This document shows positions 1 through 8,648 of a stretch of 64,000 nt of DNA, piece after piece. Every line of letters begins with the position of its first letter. The stretch's first letter is position 1. The position numbers were made by a program, and so were the translations under genes. The DNA comes from Methylobacterium radiotolerans JCM 2831 (GTDB lineage: Bacteria; Pseudomonadota; Alphaproteobacteria; Rhizobiales; Beijerinckiaceae), in contig NC_010505.1 in assembly GCF_000019725.1 (NCBI RefSeq), positions 2,607,001 through 2,671,000 on the forward strand, in the 5' to 3' direction. The notes under the pieces are model-generated. The model ran no database searches. It was given only the letters and a program-made list of their open reading frames with translations, and had not been told where the DNA came from.

Positions 1-2
1 AC

Positions 3-374
3 GTGCGTGAAGAACGCCTCAAGACGACCGCGGGTCTGCGCGGCTCCCCCGCGCTCCCGCTCTCGGCCTGGCGTGGCCGTTCCGGCCGGCGCTACGTGGT
101 CGGTGTCCATCCGGCCGGGGGCTTCGACCTCGACGAGATGGCGCAGGCCGTGGTGATCGCCGTCCGCCGGGACAATGCCGGCATCGCCGAGATGGTCTCG
201 GTGGCGAGCTCCAGCGAGAGCCCGCGCGACCATCTGCGCCGGACCTGGCTCGACCGTGTTCGTCGCCGGGGTGCCACCGAGATGCACGTGCACCGCCTCG
301 CCGAGAACGAGGCCGAGCGGACGGCGATCGTCGAGGATCTGCAGGTCGACACCGTCGAGCCGGCGCAGGTCTGA
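3..374 (+). CDS. hypothetical protein, possibly 5'-truncated by the window
   Basis: An open frame running from the window edge encodes up to 123 residues ending in ..VEPAQV. It is rich in Arg and Ala, with an acidic C-terminal third, no signal peptide and no membrane segment. I recognise no family. The GTG at position 3 lies at the extreme edge, so the true start may be outside the window. Codon use resembles its neighbours. Nothing in the context (a DUF2125 protein 140 bases downstream) indicates a job. Confidence 0.5.
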   Translation: MREERLKTTAGLRGSPALPLSAWRGRSGRRYVVGVHPAGGFDLDEMAQAVVIAVRRDNAGIAEMVSVASSSESPRDHLRRTWLDRVRRRGATEMHVHRLAENEAERTAIVEDLQVDTVEPAQV

Positions 375-511
375 GCGGAAACGCGCCGCGCAGGAACGGA
401 TCGCGTCCGTGGCGGTCGACCCCGGGCGGCGCTGCCCCAGTTTCGCCCCGTGCCTGGCCTCAAGGCGGGGCCACGATGTCCCCGAGGGGACGGGGTCGGG
501 GAGCGGAGCGC

Positions 512-1618
512 ATGGTGCAGGATCGGACGCGGCCGGAGAGCGCCGCTGGGACAGCCCCGGTTCGGGGCGCGCGGCGATCCCGGCTCGGGCTGTTCCTGCC
601 CTACATCCTGCTCGCCCTCGTGGTGGCGGGCTGGTCGGCCGGCTGGCTGTGGATGCGGGAGCGCGCGGCCAGCGAGATCGACGGCTGGATCGCCCGCGAG
701 GCGGCGGCCGGGCGCACCTGGACCTGTGCGGACCGGTCCCTCGGGGGCTACCCGTTCCGCCTCGAGCTGCGCTGCAGCGCCGTGACCCTCGAGCGCGCCG
801 ACGGCCGCTTCCGGCTCGGGCCGAGCACCGCCGTGGCGCAGATCTATCAGCCCCGCCTCGTCGTGTTCGAGAGCGCCGGGCCGTTCCATGTCGAGCAGGG
901 CCCGCTGACGGGCGACGCGTCCTGGACCGCGCTCCAGGGCAGCTTCCACGGCGCGGCGGGAGGGTTCACCCGCGCCTCGCTGGTCGTCGACAATCCCGAC
1001 ATCTCCGTGACGGGCGCCGAGCCCGGCCCGATCGCGGTCTCGGGCCGGCACCTGGAGCTGCATGCCCGGCCGAGCCCCGGCCGGTTCGAGTCCGACGGCG
1101 CCGTGGATATCAGCCTGCGCCTGAACCAAGCGGCGGTGCCGCAGCTCGACGCCCTCACCGGGACGCAGGATCCGGCCGATCTGGCCGTGGACGCGACATT
1201 GACCCAGGCCACCGTGCTGCGCACCGGGACGGTGGCGCGCGAGCTGGAGCGCTGGCGTCAGGCCGGGGGCGCCCTGGACCTGACGGCCCTGTCGCTGGCC
1301 AAGGGCCCGCAGCGCGTCCAGGCGAAGGGCACGCTCGCCCTCGACGCCGCCCACCGCCCCGCGGGCCAGGTCGATCTGCGGGCGGCCGGCGTCGACGCGC
1401 TGGTCGGCAGCATCGTCGGCCAGCGCTTCGGCTCGGACAAGGGTGCCATCGTGGGCCAGCTGGTCGGCGGACTCCTGGGCCTGGCCCAGCGCCCCAACCC
1501 GGGCGCGCCGGCCGACGCGACGCCGCTCAAGGCGCTCCCGCCGCTGCGGCTCGTCGACGGGAAGGTCGTCTTCAGCGGCTTCCCGATCCCCAACGTCTAC
1601 GTGCCGGCGCTGTACTAG
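512..1618 (+). CDS. DUF2125 domain-containing membrane-anchored protein
   Basis: The product is about 368 residues. One N-terminal membrane helix (about residues 22-45, LFLPYILLALVVAGWSAGW) is followed by a long periplasmic-type domain with regular beta-like segments and the pair C..C around the GGYPFRLELRC segment, which is characteristic of the alphaproteobacterial DUF2125 family. Its biochemical role is unknown. I prefer the ATG at 512 because it is preceded by GGAGCG; an in-frame ATG at 476 would add 12 Arg-rich residues. It lies 61 bases upstream of trpF on the same strand and could be cotranscribed with it. Confidence 0.8.
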   Translation: MVQDRTRPESAAGTAPVRGARRSRLGLFLPYILLALVVAGWSAGWLWMRERAASEIDGWIAREAAAGRTWTCADRSLGGYPFRLELRCSAVTLERADGRFRLGPSTAVAQIYQPRLVVFESAGPFHVEQGPLTGDASWTALQGSFHGAAGGFTRASLVVDNPDISVTGAEPGPIAVSGRHLELHARPSPGRFESDGAVDISLRLNQAAVPQLDALTGTQDPADLAVDATLTQATVLRTGTVARELERWRQAGGALDLTALSLAKGPQRVQAKGTLALDAAHRPAGQVDLRAAGVDALVGSIVGQRFGSDKGAIVGQLVGGLLGLAQRPNPGAPADATPLKALPPLRLVDGKVVFSGFPIPNVYVPALY

Positions 1619-1679
1619 GCGACCCGCTGACCCGGGTCGCGGACCTGCTCGGCGTCGCGAGATCGGCTATAGAGGGCCC

Positions 1680-2339
1680 ATGGCCTCATCCGCGTCCCCG
1701 ACCCGCGTCAAGATCTGCGGGCTCAGCACCGAAGCGACCCTGACCGCCGCGCTGGAGGCCGGGGCGGACTGGATCGGCCTCGTGCACTTCCCGCGCAGTC
1801 CCCGGCACGTCTCGCTCGCGCAGGCCGCCGCCCTGGCGGCCCGCGCCCGCGGGCGGGCCGAGCGGGTCGTCCTGCTCGTCGATCCTGACGACGCGCTGCT
1901 CGCCGCGGCGGTCGAGGCGGCGGATCCGGACCTCATCCAGCTCCACGGAAGCGAGAGCCCGGAGCGCGTGGCGGCGATCCGCGCCCGGACCGGGCGGCCG
2001 GTGATGAAGGCGATCGGCGTCGCGACGTCGACGGATCTCGCGGCGATGCCGGCCTACGTGGCGGTCGCCGACCGGATCCTGCTGGACGCCAAGGCCCCGC
2101 CGGATGCCGCCCTGCCGGGTGGCAACGGCCGGCGCTTCGACTGGGAGATCCTGCGCGGTGCCGCGCTCCCGGCCGGCACCATGCTGTCGGGCGGTCTCGA
2201 TGCCGGTAACGTCGCCGACGCCCTCGCCCGCACGGGGATCGGCGCCGTCGACGTGTCGTCCGGCGTCGAGACGGCGCCCGGGGTGAAGGATCCGGCGCGG
2301 ATCGCGGCCTTCGTGGCCGCCGCGCGCGGCGGCCGCTGA
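1680..2339 (+). CDS. trpF: phosphoribosylanthranilate isomerase
   Basis: Third step of tryptophan synthesis: isomerises N-(5-phosphoribosyl)anthranilate to the ribulose derivative. The 219-residue length is normal for this (beta/alpha)8 family. The catalytic Cys is in VKICGLS near the N-terminus, the general acid Asp is in LLDAK, and the phosphate-binding loops SGGLDAGNV and VSSGVE lie near the C-terminus. The ATG at 1680 places KICGLS at the usual distance from the N-terminus. In many alphaproteobacteria trpF precedes trpB-trpA. Here it is convergent with lapA (10 bases apart) and no trpB follows. Confidence 0.96.
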   Translation: MASSASPTRVKICGLSTEATLTAALEAGADWIGLVHFPRSPRHVSLAQAAALAARARGRAERVVLLVDPDDALLAAAVEAADPDLIQLHGSESPERVAAIRARTGRPVMKAIGVATSTDLAAMPAYVAVADRILLDAKAPPDAALPGGNGRRFDWEILRGAALPAGTMLSGGLDAGNVADALARTGIGAVDVSSGVETAPGVKDPARIAAFVAAARGGR

Positions 2340-2349
2340 GGGGGCCGCC

Positions 2350-2727
2350 TCAGCGCGGGGCCGGAAGGGCCGTCCGGCCCGTATTCGGCACCGTGTAGGC
2401 GCCCGAGGTCTCGGTCTCCGGCGCGTAGGCCCGCAGTCGGGTCGCCTCGCGCTCGTGCCGGACGGCCTCGCGGCGGTGGTAGCGCGCCCGCGCCCGGGTC
2501 TTGCCCTGGCCCAGCCACGTGAAGATGCCGCCCACGACGATGCCGAGGGCCACCGCGCCGAACAGGATCGCGTAGAGCGGGAGATCGACGCTGAAGACCG
2601 GCGCGTCCACGTTGAACGGATCGAAGGAGAGCCGCACCGGCGCGCGGTTGGCCACCGCCAGGAGGATCACCAGGGCGGCGATCGGCAGCAGCACGAGGCT
2701 CTTCAGGAAACGGATCATCGCGCTCAC
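2350..2727 (-). CDS. lapA: LapA-family inner-membrane protein (DUF1049)
   Basis: A 125-residue protein with two membrane helices (about residues 7-26 and 50-70) separated by the PVRLSFDPFNVDAP segment typical of the lipopolysaccharide assembly protein A domain. A charged, Arg-rich cytoplasmic tail follows (RARYHRREAVRHEREATRL). In Escherichia coli LapA acts with LapB in controlling LPS synthesis; alphaproteobacterial homologues are less studied. It sits 9 bases downstream of ihfB on the same strand, the usual ihfB-lapA arrangement, so cotranscription is likely. Confidence 0.85.
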   Translation of the reverse strand: MSAMIRFLKSLVLLPIAALVILLAVANRAPVRLSFDPFNVDAPVFSVDLPLYAILFGAVALGIVVGGIFTWLGQGKTRARARYHRREAVRHEREATRLRAYAPETETSGAYTVPNTGRTALPAPR

Positions 2728-2736
2728 AGGTCCTTC

Positions 2737-3048
2737 CTACTCGGCGGCCGAGGCATTCTCGCCGATCCCGGCGGCGTTGAGGCGCTGGCGCATCTCCTTG
2801 CCGGTCTTGAACACGGGGATCGCCTTCTCGGACACGGCAACGGCGGCACCCGTGCGCGGGTTGCGTCCCCGGCGCGCCTCGCGGCGCTTGACCGAGAAGG
2901 CGCCGAAGCCGCGCAGCTCGACCCGGTCGCCGCGGGCCAGCGCGTCGGAAATGGTGTCGAGGATCGCGTTGACCAGGATCTCCACGTCGCGCTGGTAGAG
3001 ATGCGGGTTCTGCTCGGCGATCTTGAGGACGAGCTCCGACTTGATCAT
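2737..3048 (-). CDS. ihfB: integration host factor subunit beta
   Basis: A DNA-bending histone-like protein that pairs with IhfA. The 103 residues match the family length. The start MIKSELV, the helical dimerisation region and the DNA-clasping arm ([12 protein letters not shown], with the intercalating Pro) are all visible, followed by the [13 protein letters not shown]-terminal helix. The frame continues upstream of the ATG, but that extension is not family-like. It is flanked by sppA upstream (50 bases) and lapA downstream. Confidence 0.95.
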   Translation of the reverse strand: MIKSELVLKIAEQNPHLYQRDVEILVNAILDTISDALARGDRVELRGFGAFSVKRREARRGRNPRTGAAVAVSEKAIPVFKTGKEMRQRLNAAGIGENASAAE

Positions 3049-3098
3049 GGCGTGGGATCTTCTCGCGGGATCGGGGCGGGCTGCGCGGCGGCGGTCGT

Positions 3099-4061
3099 TC
3101 AGGGTTCCGGGCGCCAGAGGGCGAGCATCCCGCCCCGGGCGGCCTCGGCCTCGGCGCCGACGGCCCGCAGCCGCGCCGCGAGGCCTTCCAGGCCGAGGAG
3201 GTCGGCGCCGATCCCGGCGGCGGACCAGAGGGAGAACCGGCTCTCCGAGGCGGGCTTCCAGTCCTTGATCGGCAGGTTCGCCTGGACGCCGCGGGCGCTC
3301 TCCAGCCACGCCACCGCCTGCCGCTCGCCCCCGAGTTCGTCGACCAGCTTCAGCGGCACGCTCTGGCGCCCGCTGAACACCCGGCCGTCCGAGACGGTGC
3401 TGAGCTGCGCCGGATCCATGCCGCGGCGCTCCGCGACGAGGCCCTTGAACCACGCGTAGGTGTCGCCGACCACGGAGGCGAGCGCGGCGCGCGCCTCCGG
3501 CGAGGTCGGGGTGAAGCCCGAGGGCTCGGCCTTGAGCGGCGACGACTTCACCGACTCGACCTTGACGCCGACCTTGTCCAGGAGACCCGAGAAGTCCGGG
3601 TACTGGAACAGCACGCCGATCGAGCCGACCAGACTGGTCTCGCGCGCGACGATGTGATCGGCCGCGATGGCGGTGATGTAGGCGCCCGAGGCGGCGGTGC
3701 CGTCCACGAAGGCCACGATCGGCTTCTTGGCGGCGAGCGCCCGGAGGTTGCGGAAGATCTCCTCCGAGCCCGTCGTGGTGCCGCCGGGCGAGTTGATCGA
3801 GACGATCACGCCCTTCACGGCGTCCGAATCGCCGACCCGCTTCATCAGCTTCGCGGTGGCCTCGCTCCCGGCGATGAAGCCCGAGACGGAGATGCGCGCG
3901 ATCTGCGGCTGGACCGCGAAGGCGCCGTCCGCGCCCGTCCGCACCCGGTACCCGAGAGCCCCGACCGCCACGATGAGGCCGCCGACGCCGAGCACGCGCC
4001 AGAGGGACAACCTGCGGCGCAGGCGCCGCCGGTCAATCAGCAGTTCGGCATCGGCTGCCAT
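3099..4061 (-). CDS. sppA: signal peptide peptidase SppA, short form
   Basis: A membrane-bound serine protease that degrades cleaved signal peptides. It has 320 residues, the short single-domain form (like Bacillus SppA) rather than the duplicated E. coli form. An N-terminal anchor (about residues 22-42) precedes the ClpP-like fold: INSPGGT oxyanion region, nucleophile Ser in [11 protein letters not shown], and a candidate general-base Lys in [12 protein letters not shown]. The ATG at 4061 has AGGGGAA 8 bases upstream; the longer frame upstream of it is low-complexity. It lies between rpsA and ihfB on the same strand. Confidence 0.93.
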   Translation of the reverse strand: MAADAELLIDRRRLRRRLSLWRVLGVGGLIVAVGALGYRVRTGADGAFAVQPQIARISVSGFIAGSEATAKLMKRVGDSDAVKGVIVSINSPGGTTTGSEEIFRNLRALAAKKPIVAFVDGTAASGAYITAIAADHIVARETSLVGSIGVLFQYPDFSGLLDKVGVKVESVKSSPLKAEPSGFTPTSPEARAALASVVGDTYAWFKGLVAERRGMDPAQLSTVSDGRVFSGRQSVPLKLVDELGGERQAVAWLESARGVQANLPIKDWKPASESRFSLWSAAGIGADLLGLEGLAARLRAVGAEAEAARGGMLALWRPEP

Positions 4062-4313
4062 GCTGTCGCTTCCCCTAAAGCACCCCGACCGGCCCCTCGA
4101 CGGGGTGCGGGAGGCGTACCCCCGCGCCGGGCAAGTCCTTGGTTTCCTTCGGCTCGCTCGGTCCGAGCCGTGCGAGGCCGGTGTTCTAGAGCATTTTCCG
4201 CGGGCGTGGATACGGGGCGCGCGAAGAAAATGACGGGGCGGCGGGCCGCTGTCGCGTCGGACGGCGCGACCGGGCTCGCGGCCCGCGTTCGGCAACCTTG
4301 AATTGTCGGTGCC

Positions 4314-4352
4314 AAAAGAAAAACCCGCCCGGGACCGGGGTCCCGCGCGGGT
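4314..4352 (-). terminator. rho-independent terminator after rpsA
   Basis: On the minus strand a 14-base arm (4339-4352) pairs with 4323-4336, with one mismatch and a tiny loop. A T-rich run (complement of AAAAGAAAAA, 4314-4323) follows. This is the classic layout for an intrinsic terminator and lies about 50 bases past the rpsA stop codon. Confidence 0.85.
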
Positions 4353-4367
4353 CACGACGCGGCGGAT

Positions 4368-4394
4368 CCGCCGCCCGGACAGGCCGGGCGGCGG
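4368..4394. repeat. perfect 11-bp inverted repeat directly after rpsA
   Basis: CCGCCGCCCGG at 4368-4378 and CCGGGCGGCGG at 4384-4394 form a perfect stem with a 5-base loop, 10 bases after the rpsA stop and just before the intrinsic terminator. It has no T-run. It could stabilise the mRNA 3' end. Confidence 0.7.
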
Positions 4395-4404
4395 AGGCCG
4401 TCGC

Positions 4405-6117
4405 TCACTCGTCGTCGGAGCGCTTCTTGTTGAAGGCGGCGCCGAGGATGTCGCCGAGCGAGGCGCCCGAATCGGCGGAGCCGAACTGGGCCATGGCCTC
4501 CTTCTCCTCGGCGACCTCGAGGGCCTTGATCGAGACCTGCACGCGGCGGGCCTTCCGGTCGAACTGGACGACGCGGGCGTCGAACTTCTCGCCGGCGGCG
4601 AAACGCTCGGGACGCTGGTCGCCGCGGTCGCGGGCGAGCTCGGCGCGACGGATGAAGGTCTGCATGTCGGTGTCGACGATCTTCACCTCGACGCCGGCAT
4701 CCTTCACCTCGATCACCTCGCAGGTGACGATCTGGCCCTTCTTGATCTCGCCGGCCTCGGCGAAGGGGTCACCGCCGAGCTGCTTCACGCCCAGCGAGAT
4801 CCGCTCCTTCTCGACGTCGACGTCGAGAACCTGGGCGCGGACCATGTCGCCCTTCTTGAACTCCTCGATGACCTGCTCGCCGGGACGGTTCCAGTCGAGA
4901 TCCGACAGGTGGACCATGCCGTCGACGTCGCCCTCGAGGCCGATGAACAGGCCGAACTCGGTCTTGTTCTTGACCTCGCCCTCGACCTCGGAGCCGACCG
5001 GGTGCTTCTCGGCGAAGGCCTCCCAGGGGTTCTGCAGGGTCTGCTTGAGGCCCAGCGAGATGCGGCGCTTGACCGGATCGACCTCCAGGATCTGAACCTC
5101 GACCTCCTGGGAGGTGGAGACGATCTTGCCCGGATGGACGTTCTTCTTGGTCCAGCTCATCTCGGAGACGTGGATCAGGCCCTCGATCCCCGGCTCCAGC
5201 TCCACGAAGGCGCCGTAGTCGGTGATGTTGGTCACGCGGCCCTTGAGCTTGGCGCCCTCCGGGTAGCGGGCGGCGATGCCCTCCCACGGATCGGCCAGCA
5301 GCTGCTTGATGCCGAGCGAGATGCGGTGCGTCTCGTGGTTGATCTTGATGATCTTGACCTTCACGGTCTGGCCGATCGTGACCACCTCGGACGGGTGGTT
5401 CACGCGGCGCCACGCCATGTCGGTGACGTGCAGCAGGCCGTCGATCCCGCCGAGGTCGACGAACGCGCCGTACTCGGTGATGTTCTTGACGACGCCGTCG
5501 ATGACCTGACCTTCCTCGAGGTTGGCCACCAGCTCGGAGCGCTGCTCGGCGCGGCTCTCCTCGAGGACCGTGCGGCGCGACACGACGATGTTGCCGCGGC
5601 GGCGATCCATCTTGAGGATCTGGAACGGCTGCGGGGTGCCCAGCAGCGGGGTGACGTCGCGGACCGGACGGATATCGACCTGCGAGCGCGGCAGGAACGC
5701 CACGGCGCCGTCGAGGTCGACGGTGTAGCCGCCCTTGACCTGGTTGAAGATCGTGCCGGTGACGCGGTCGTTGTTCTCGAACGACTTCTCGAGCTTGACC
5801 CAGCTCTCCTCGCGGCGCGCCTTGTCGCGCGAGATGACGGCCTCGCCGAGCGCGTTCTCGATCCGGTCGACGTAGACCTCGACCTCGTCGCCGACCTTCA
5901 GCTCGCCCTCGCGGCCGGGACCGGTGAATTCCTTGAGCGCGACACGGCCTTCCGTCTTGGCGCCGATGTCGATGACGGCCACGTCCTTCTCGATCGCGAC
6001 GACGCGACCCTTGACGACGGAGCCTTCGGTGATCTCGTGTTCGAGGAAGCTCTCCTCGAGGAGGGCTGCGAAATCCTCGCGGCTCGGGCCACGCCCCAGA
6101 GCGGTACCTGCGGTCAT
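4405..6117 (-). CDS. rpsA: 30S ribosomal protein S1
   Basis: The mRNA-binding protein of the small ribosomal subunit, needed for translation initiation on most messages. It has 570 residues, the usual alphaproteobacterial length. Six S1 (OB-fold) repeats can be followed, e.g. VVKGRVVAIEKDVAVIDIG, QVIDGVVKNITEYGAFVDLG, KLKGRVTNITDYGAFVELE and EVEGEVKNKTEFGLFIGLE. The ATG at 6117 gives the expected MTAGTALGRGPSREDF start. In many alphaproteobacteria cmk lies just upstream; here the upstream 500 bases are non-coding and the next gene is divergent. Confidence 0.98.
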   Translation of the reverse strand: MTAGTALGRGPSREDFAALLEESFLEHEITEGSVVKGRVVAIEKDVAVIDIGAKTEGRVALKEFTGPGREGELKVGDEVEVYVDRIENALGEAVISRDKARREESWVKLEKSFENNDRVTGTIFNQVKGGYTVDLDGAVAFLPRSQVDIRPVRDVTPLLGTPQPFQILKMDRRRGNIVVSRRTVLEESRAEQRSELVANLEEGQVIDGVVKNITEYGAFVDLGGIDGLLHVTDMAWRRVNHPSEVVTIGQTVKVKIIKINHETHRISLGIKQLLADPWEGIAARYPEGAKLKGRVTNITDYGAFVELEPGIEGLIHVSEMSWTKKNVHPGKIVSTSQEVEVQILEVDPVKRRISLGLKQTLQNPWEAFAEKHPVGSEVEGEVKNKTEFGLFIGLEGDVDGMVHLSDLDWNRPGEQVIEEFKKGDMVRAQVLDVDVEKERISLGVKQLGGDPFAEAGEIKKGQIVTCEVIEVKDAGVEVKIVDTDMQTFIRRAELARDRGDQRPERFAAGEKFDARVVQFDRKARRVQVSIKALEVAEEKEAMAQFGSADSGASLGDILGAAFNKKRSDDE

Positions 6118-6646
6118 TCTGTCTCCTGAACGGCCCCCGGCGGAGGCCCGTTGCGTCGGCGGCTCGCGTTGCAGGCGCCCCCGTTCGCCGCGGCCTTCCC
6201 GGAGTCTTTCGGGAGAGGCGACCGGTCCCGTGGGACCCGGTTTGCCGACGCGTCGATACGGATGACGAGGGCGGTCCGTCCGGCGGCCCGGCGGGCGCGC
6301 CAGAAGACGAGCGCGCGAGGGCGGATCCGGGAGGACGCGCGTCCCTTACAACATCGCCCTTGCGACTTCAACCGATTAGGGTTTTAGGCTCGGCGGAAGG
6401 CGGACGGTCCGCGGAGACCGGGCGGTCTTGCCGCCGGCGGCGGTTTTGGCGAACGTGTCCGCCATCGAACACTCGCGGTCGCGCTTCCGCGAATTGAGGG
6501 GGGGCATCGCCGGACTGGCCGGGATCCGGGCCGGTCCGGCGATGCGGGGCGTGTTAGGGGGTGAAGCGTGCGGCGTCCTGATCACGACTTACGGGTTGAC
6601 CACCGTCGGCGCGGCGGGACCGCGCGATCCGGGGGCTGAGCCTCCG
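6118..6646. promoter_or_regulatory. divergent intergenic region, rpsA / Crp-type regulator
   Basis: 529 bases between two divergently transcribed genes. It must hold the rpsA promoter and leader and the promoter of the Crp-type gene. I see no RNA gene and no open frame with family-like sequence. Short GC-rich inverted segments occur around 6195-6245 (GGTCCCGTGGGACC), but I cannot assign boxes. Confidence 0.4.
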
Positions 6647-7414
6647 ATGCCGAACGGGTACAGCACCCCGATGGAGATGCTGGCGCGCAAGCTCGACAGC
6701 ATCTCGCGCCTGGCCGATTCCGACCGCGCGGCGCTCCTCGACCTGCCGCACACGGTCCGGAACCTGCCGGCCCGCCACGACATCGTCCGGTTCGGCGACC
6801 GGCCGACCCACAGCTGCCTCGTCCTGCAGGGCTGGGTCTACCGCTACGCCGCCCTCGCCGAGGGCGGGCGGCAGATCCTGTCGTTCTACATCGCGGGCGA
6901 CCTGCCGGACCTGCAGAGCCTTCACCTGCACCGGATGGATCACAACCTCGCCACCCTCACGCCCTGCGTCGTGGCGCTGATCGCGCACGACGACCTGCGC
7001 GCGGTCCTCCTGAGCAATCCGGGGCTCGCCGGCACCCTCTGGCGCGACAGCCTCATCGACGCCGCCCATTACCGGGAGCGCATCACCAGCCTCGGGCGGC
7101 GGCAGGCGCTCGGCCGCGTGGCCCACCTGTTCTGCGAACTGTACCTGCGGCAGAAGGCGGTCGGGCTCGCGCGCGGGCTGAGCTGCCCGCTGGTGCCCAA
7201 GCAGTCCGAACTCGCCGACGCGCTCGGTCTGACCAGCGTGCACCTGAACAGGGTCCTGCGCACCCTGCGCGGACGCGGGCTCGTCACGCTCAGCGGCGGC
7301 CTCCTGACGATCGAGGACTGGGACGCGCTGGCGGAGGTCGCGGAGTTCGACCAGACCTTCCTGCACCTCGCGAACAACCCGATCCGGGCCCGCGAGGCCG
7401 CCGAGGCGGTCTAG
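6647..7414 (+). CDS. Crp/Fnr-family transcriptional regulator
   Basis: About 255 residues. A cyclic-nucleotide-binding-like beta-barrel (HDIVRFGDRPTHSCLVLQG, then GGRQILSFYIAGDLPDLQS) comes first, then a dimerisation helix, then a C-terminal winged HTH (KQSELADALGLTSVHLNRVL). There is no N-terminal Cys cluster, so it is not an FNR-type oxygen sensor. This subclass is abundant in Methylobacterium and its ligand is not known. The frame is open well upstream, but the ATG at 6647 (or 6671) gives a family-like N-terminus. It is divergent from rpsA. Confidence 0.88.
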   Translation: MPNGYSTPMEMLARKLDSISRLADSDRAALLDLPHTVRNLPARHDIVRFGDRPTHSCLVLQGWVYRYAALAEGGRQILSFYIAGDLPDLQSLHLHRMDHNLATLTPCVVALIAHDDLRAVLLSNPGLAGTLWRDSLIDAAHYRERITSLGRRQALGRVAHLFCELYLRQKAVGLARGLSCPLVPKQSELADALGLTSVHLNRVLRTLRGRGLVTLSGGLLTIEDWDALAEVAEFDQTFLHLANNPIRAREAAEAV

Positions 7415-7462
7415 GGGGCGGGCCGGCGGACTGTCCGGCGGGCTGTCCGGTGGGGGCGCGCC

Positions 7463-8311
7463 TCAGGCGGCCCGGGCCAGCGTATCGGGGGCCTCGGTCA
7501 CCTCGTCGGTGTGGACGTCGAACCGGACCAAGTGGGCGGCGCCGAAGCTCGTCGTCAGGGCGCAATCGGTGGCGTCGCGCCCGCGGGCCATGACGATGCG
7601 GCCGATGCGGGGCCGGTTGTGGCGGGCGTCGAACGTGTACCAGCGCGGTCCCTCGGGCCCCTCGAGGAAGACCTCGAACCACGCCGAGAAGTCCATCGGC
7701 GCCGGATCCTTCGGGACGCCGATATCGCCGAGGTAGCCGGTGGCGTAGCGCGCCGGGATGTTCATGCACCGGCACAGGGTGATCGCCAGATGCGCGAAGT
7801 CCCGGCACACGCCGACGCGCTGCGTGTAGCCGTCGAAGGCGGTCCGAGTCGCGTCGGCCTGCTGGTAGTCGAAGCGCAGGCGGGTATGGGCGAAATCGAC
7901 GATCGCCTGGACCCGTGCCCAGCCCTCCGGGGTGCCGCCGAACAGGGACCACGCGGTCTGCGAGAGCTTGTCGGTGTCGCAGTAGCGCGAGCCGAGCAGG
8001 TACGGCATGACGTCGTCGGGCAGATCCTGCACCGCCATCTGGCGGGCGCCGGGGGCCTGATCGTCCGGCAGGCCGCTGTCGGCGATCGTGAAATCGGCCG
8101 CCATGGTGATCCGGCCGCCCGGCGCGACGATGCGCGTGCAGACGTTGCCGAAGGCGTCGATGTGCTGCGCCGCCGCGACCGGCGGATCGAAGGTGATCAC
8201 CTCCGGCGTCAGGAGGTCACCCCGGCGCTCCGGGCGCACGTTCAGGAGCAGGTTCATCGGCGTGGGGCCGAACGTGTCGAAGGCGATCGAGAAGCCGGTG
8301 CGGATGTGCAT
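7463..8311 (-). CDS. transglutaminase-like cysteine protease family protein
   Basis: 282 residues. An N-terminal beta-rich domain is followed by a transglutaminase core: the Cys in YTQRVGVCRDFAHLAITL, the His in PRWYTFDARHN and the Asp of the same DARHN segment form the expected Cys-His-Asp triad. The family covers bacterial proteases or amide-modifying enzymes, and the substrate cannot be read from the sequence. No signal peptide is evident. The gene stands alone, convergent with the Crp-type gene and divergent from serA. Confidence 0.88.
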   Translation of the reverse strand: MHIRTGFSIAFDTFGPTPMNLLLNVRPERRGDLLTPEVITFDPPVAAAQHIDAFGNVCTRIVAPGGRITMAADFTIADSGLPDDQAPGARQMAVQDLPDDVMPYLLGSRYCDTDKLSQTAWSLFGGTPEGWARVQAIVDFAHTRLRFDYQQADATRTAFDGYTQRVGVCRDFAHLAITLCRCMNIPARYATGYLGDIGVPKDPAPMDFSAWFEVFLEGPEGPRWYTFDARHNRPRIGRIVMARGRDATDCALTTSFGAAHLVRFDVHTDEVTEAPDTLARAA

Positions 8312-8648
8312 CGTCGGAGACCGTGAGGATGGTCGCTGTCCGGCCGGGCCGGCAGACGGGTCGTTACAGTACAGGGCCCTACAAACCGCGAGCCGAGGTC
8401 AGGTTCCGTCAGCGAGGTCAGTTCAAGACAGTTTGATCTGCCTGAATATTTGGCAAGGGCCGAGCGGCGGTCGCCTCGGGGCCTCGGGGGCAGCCATGCG
8501 GCAGGCCGAGGGCGGGGCTGCGGTCAAGCGGGGCCGTCCGTCACCGCGCCATGTTGCAACGCACACGGCGCCCTCTTATCCCAGGCCGCTCGATTCCAGG
8601 GTCGGCCCGTTCCGCCGGGCACGGCCTGCTGCCAGACGATCGACGCCC
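8312..8648. promoter_or_regulatory. divergent intergenic region upstream of serA
   Basis: 337 bases between the divergent transglutaminase-like gene and serA. It includes a less GC-rich patch near 8365-8455 where promoters could lie. No RNA gene or conserved motif was recognised. Confidence 0.35.

Noticed and set aside
4303..6129. A 608-codon plus-strand open frame opposite rpsA
   Set aside because: It is the mirror of a highly conserved ribosomal gene. Its protein is Leu/Asp/Val-rich with no family resemblance; long antisense frames are common at this GC content.
8088..8648. An N-terminal extension of about 187 residues on serA
   Set aside because: The extension overlaps the divergent transglutaminase-like gene and is not conserved-looking. 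MTPDKLSLPKDK at 8649 is the expected start.
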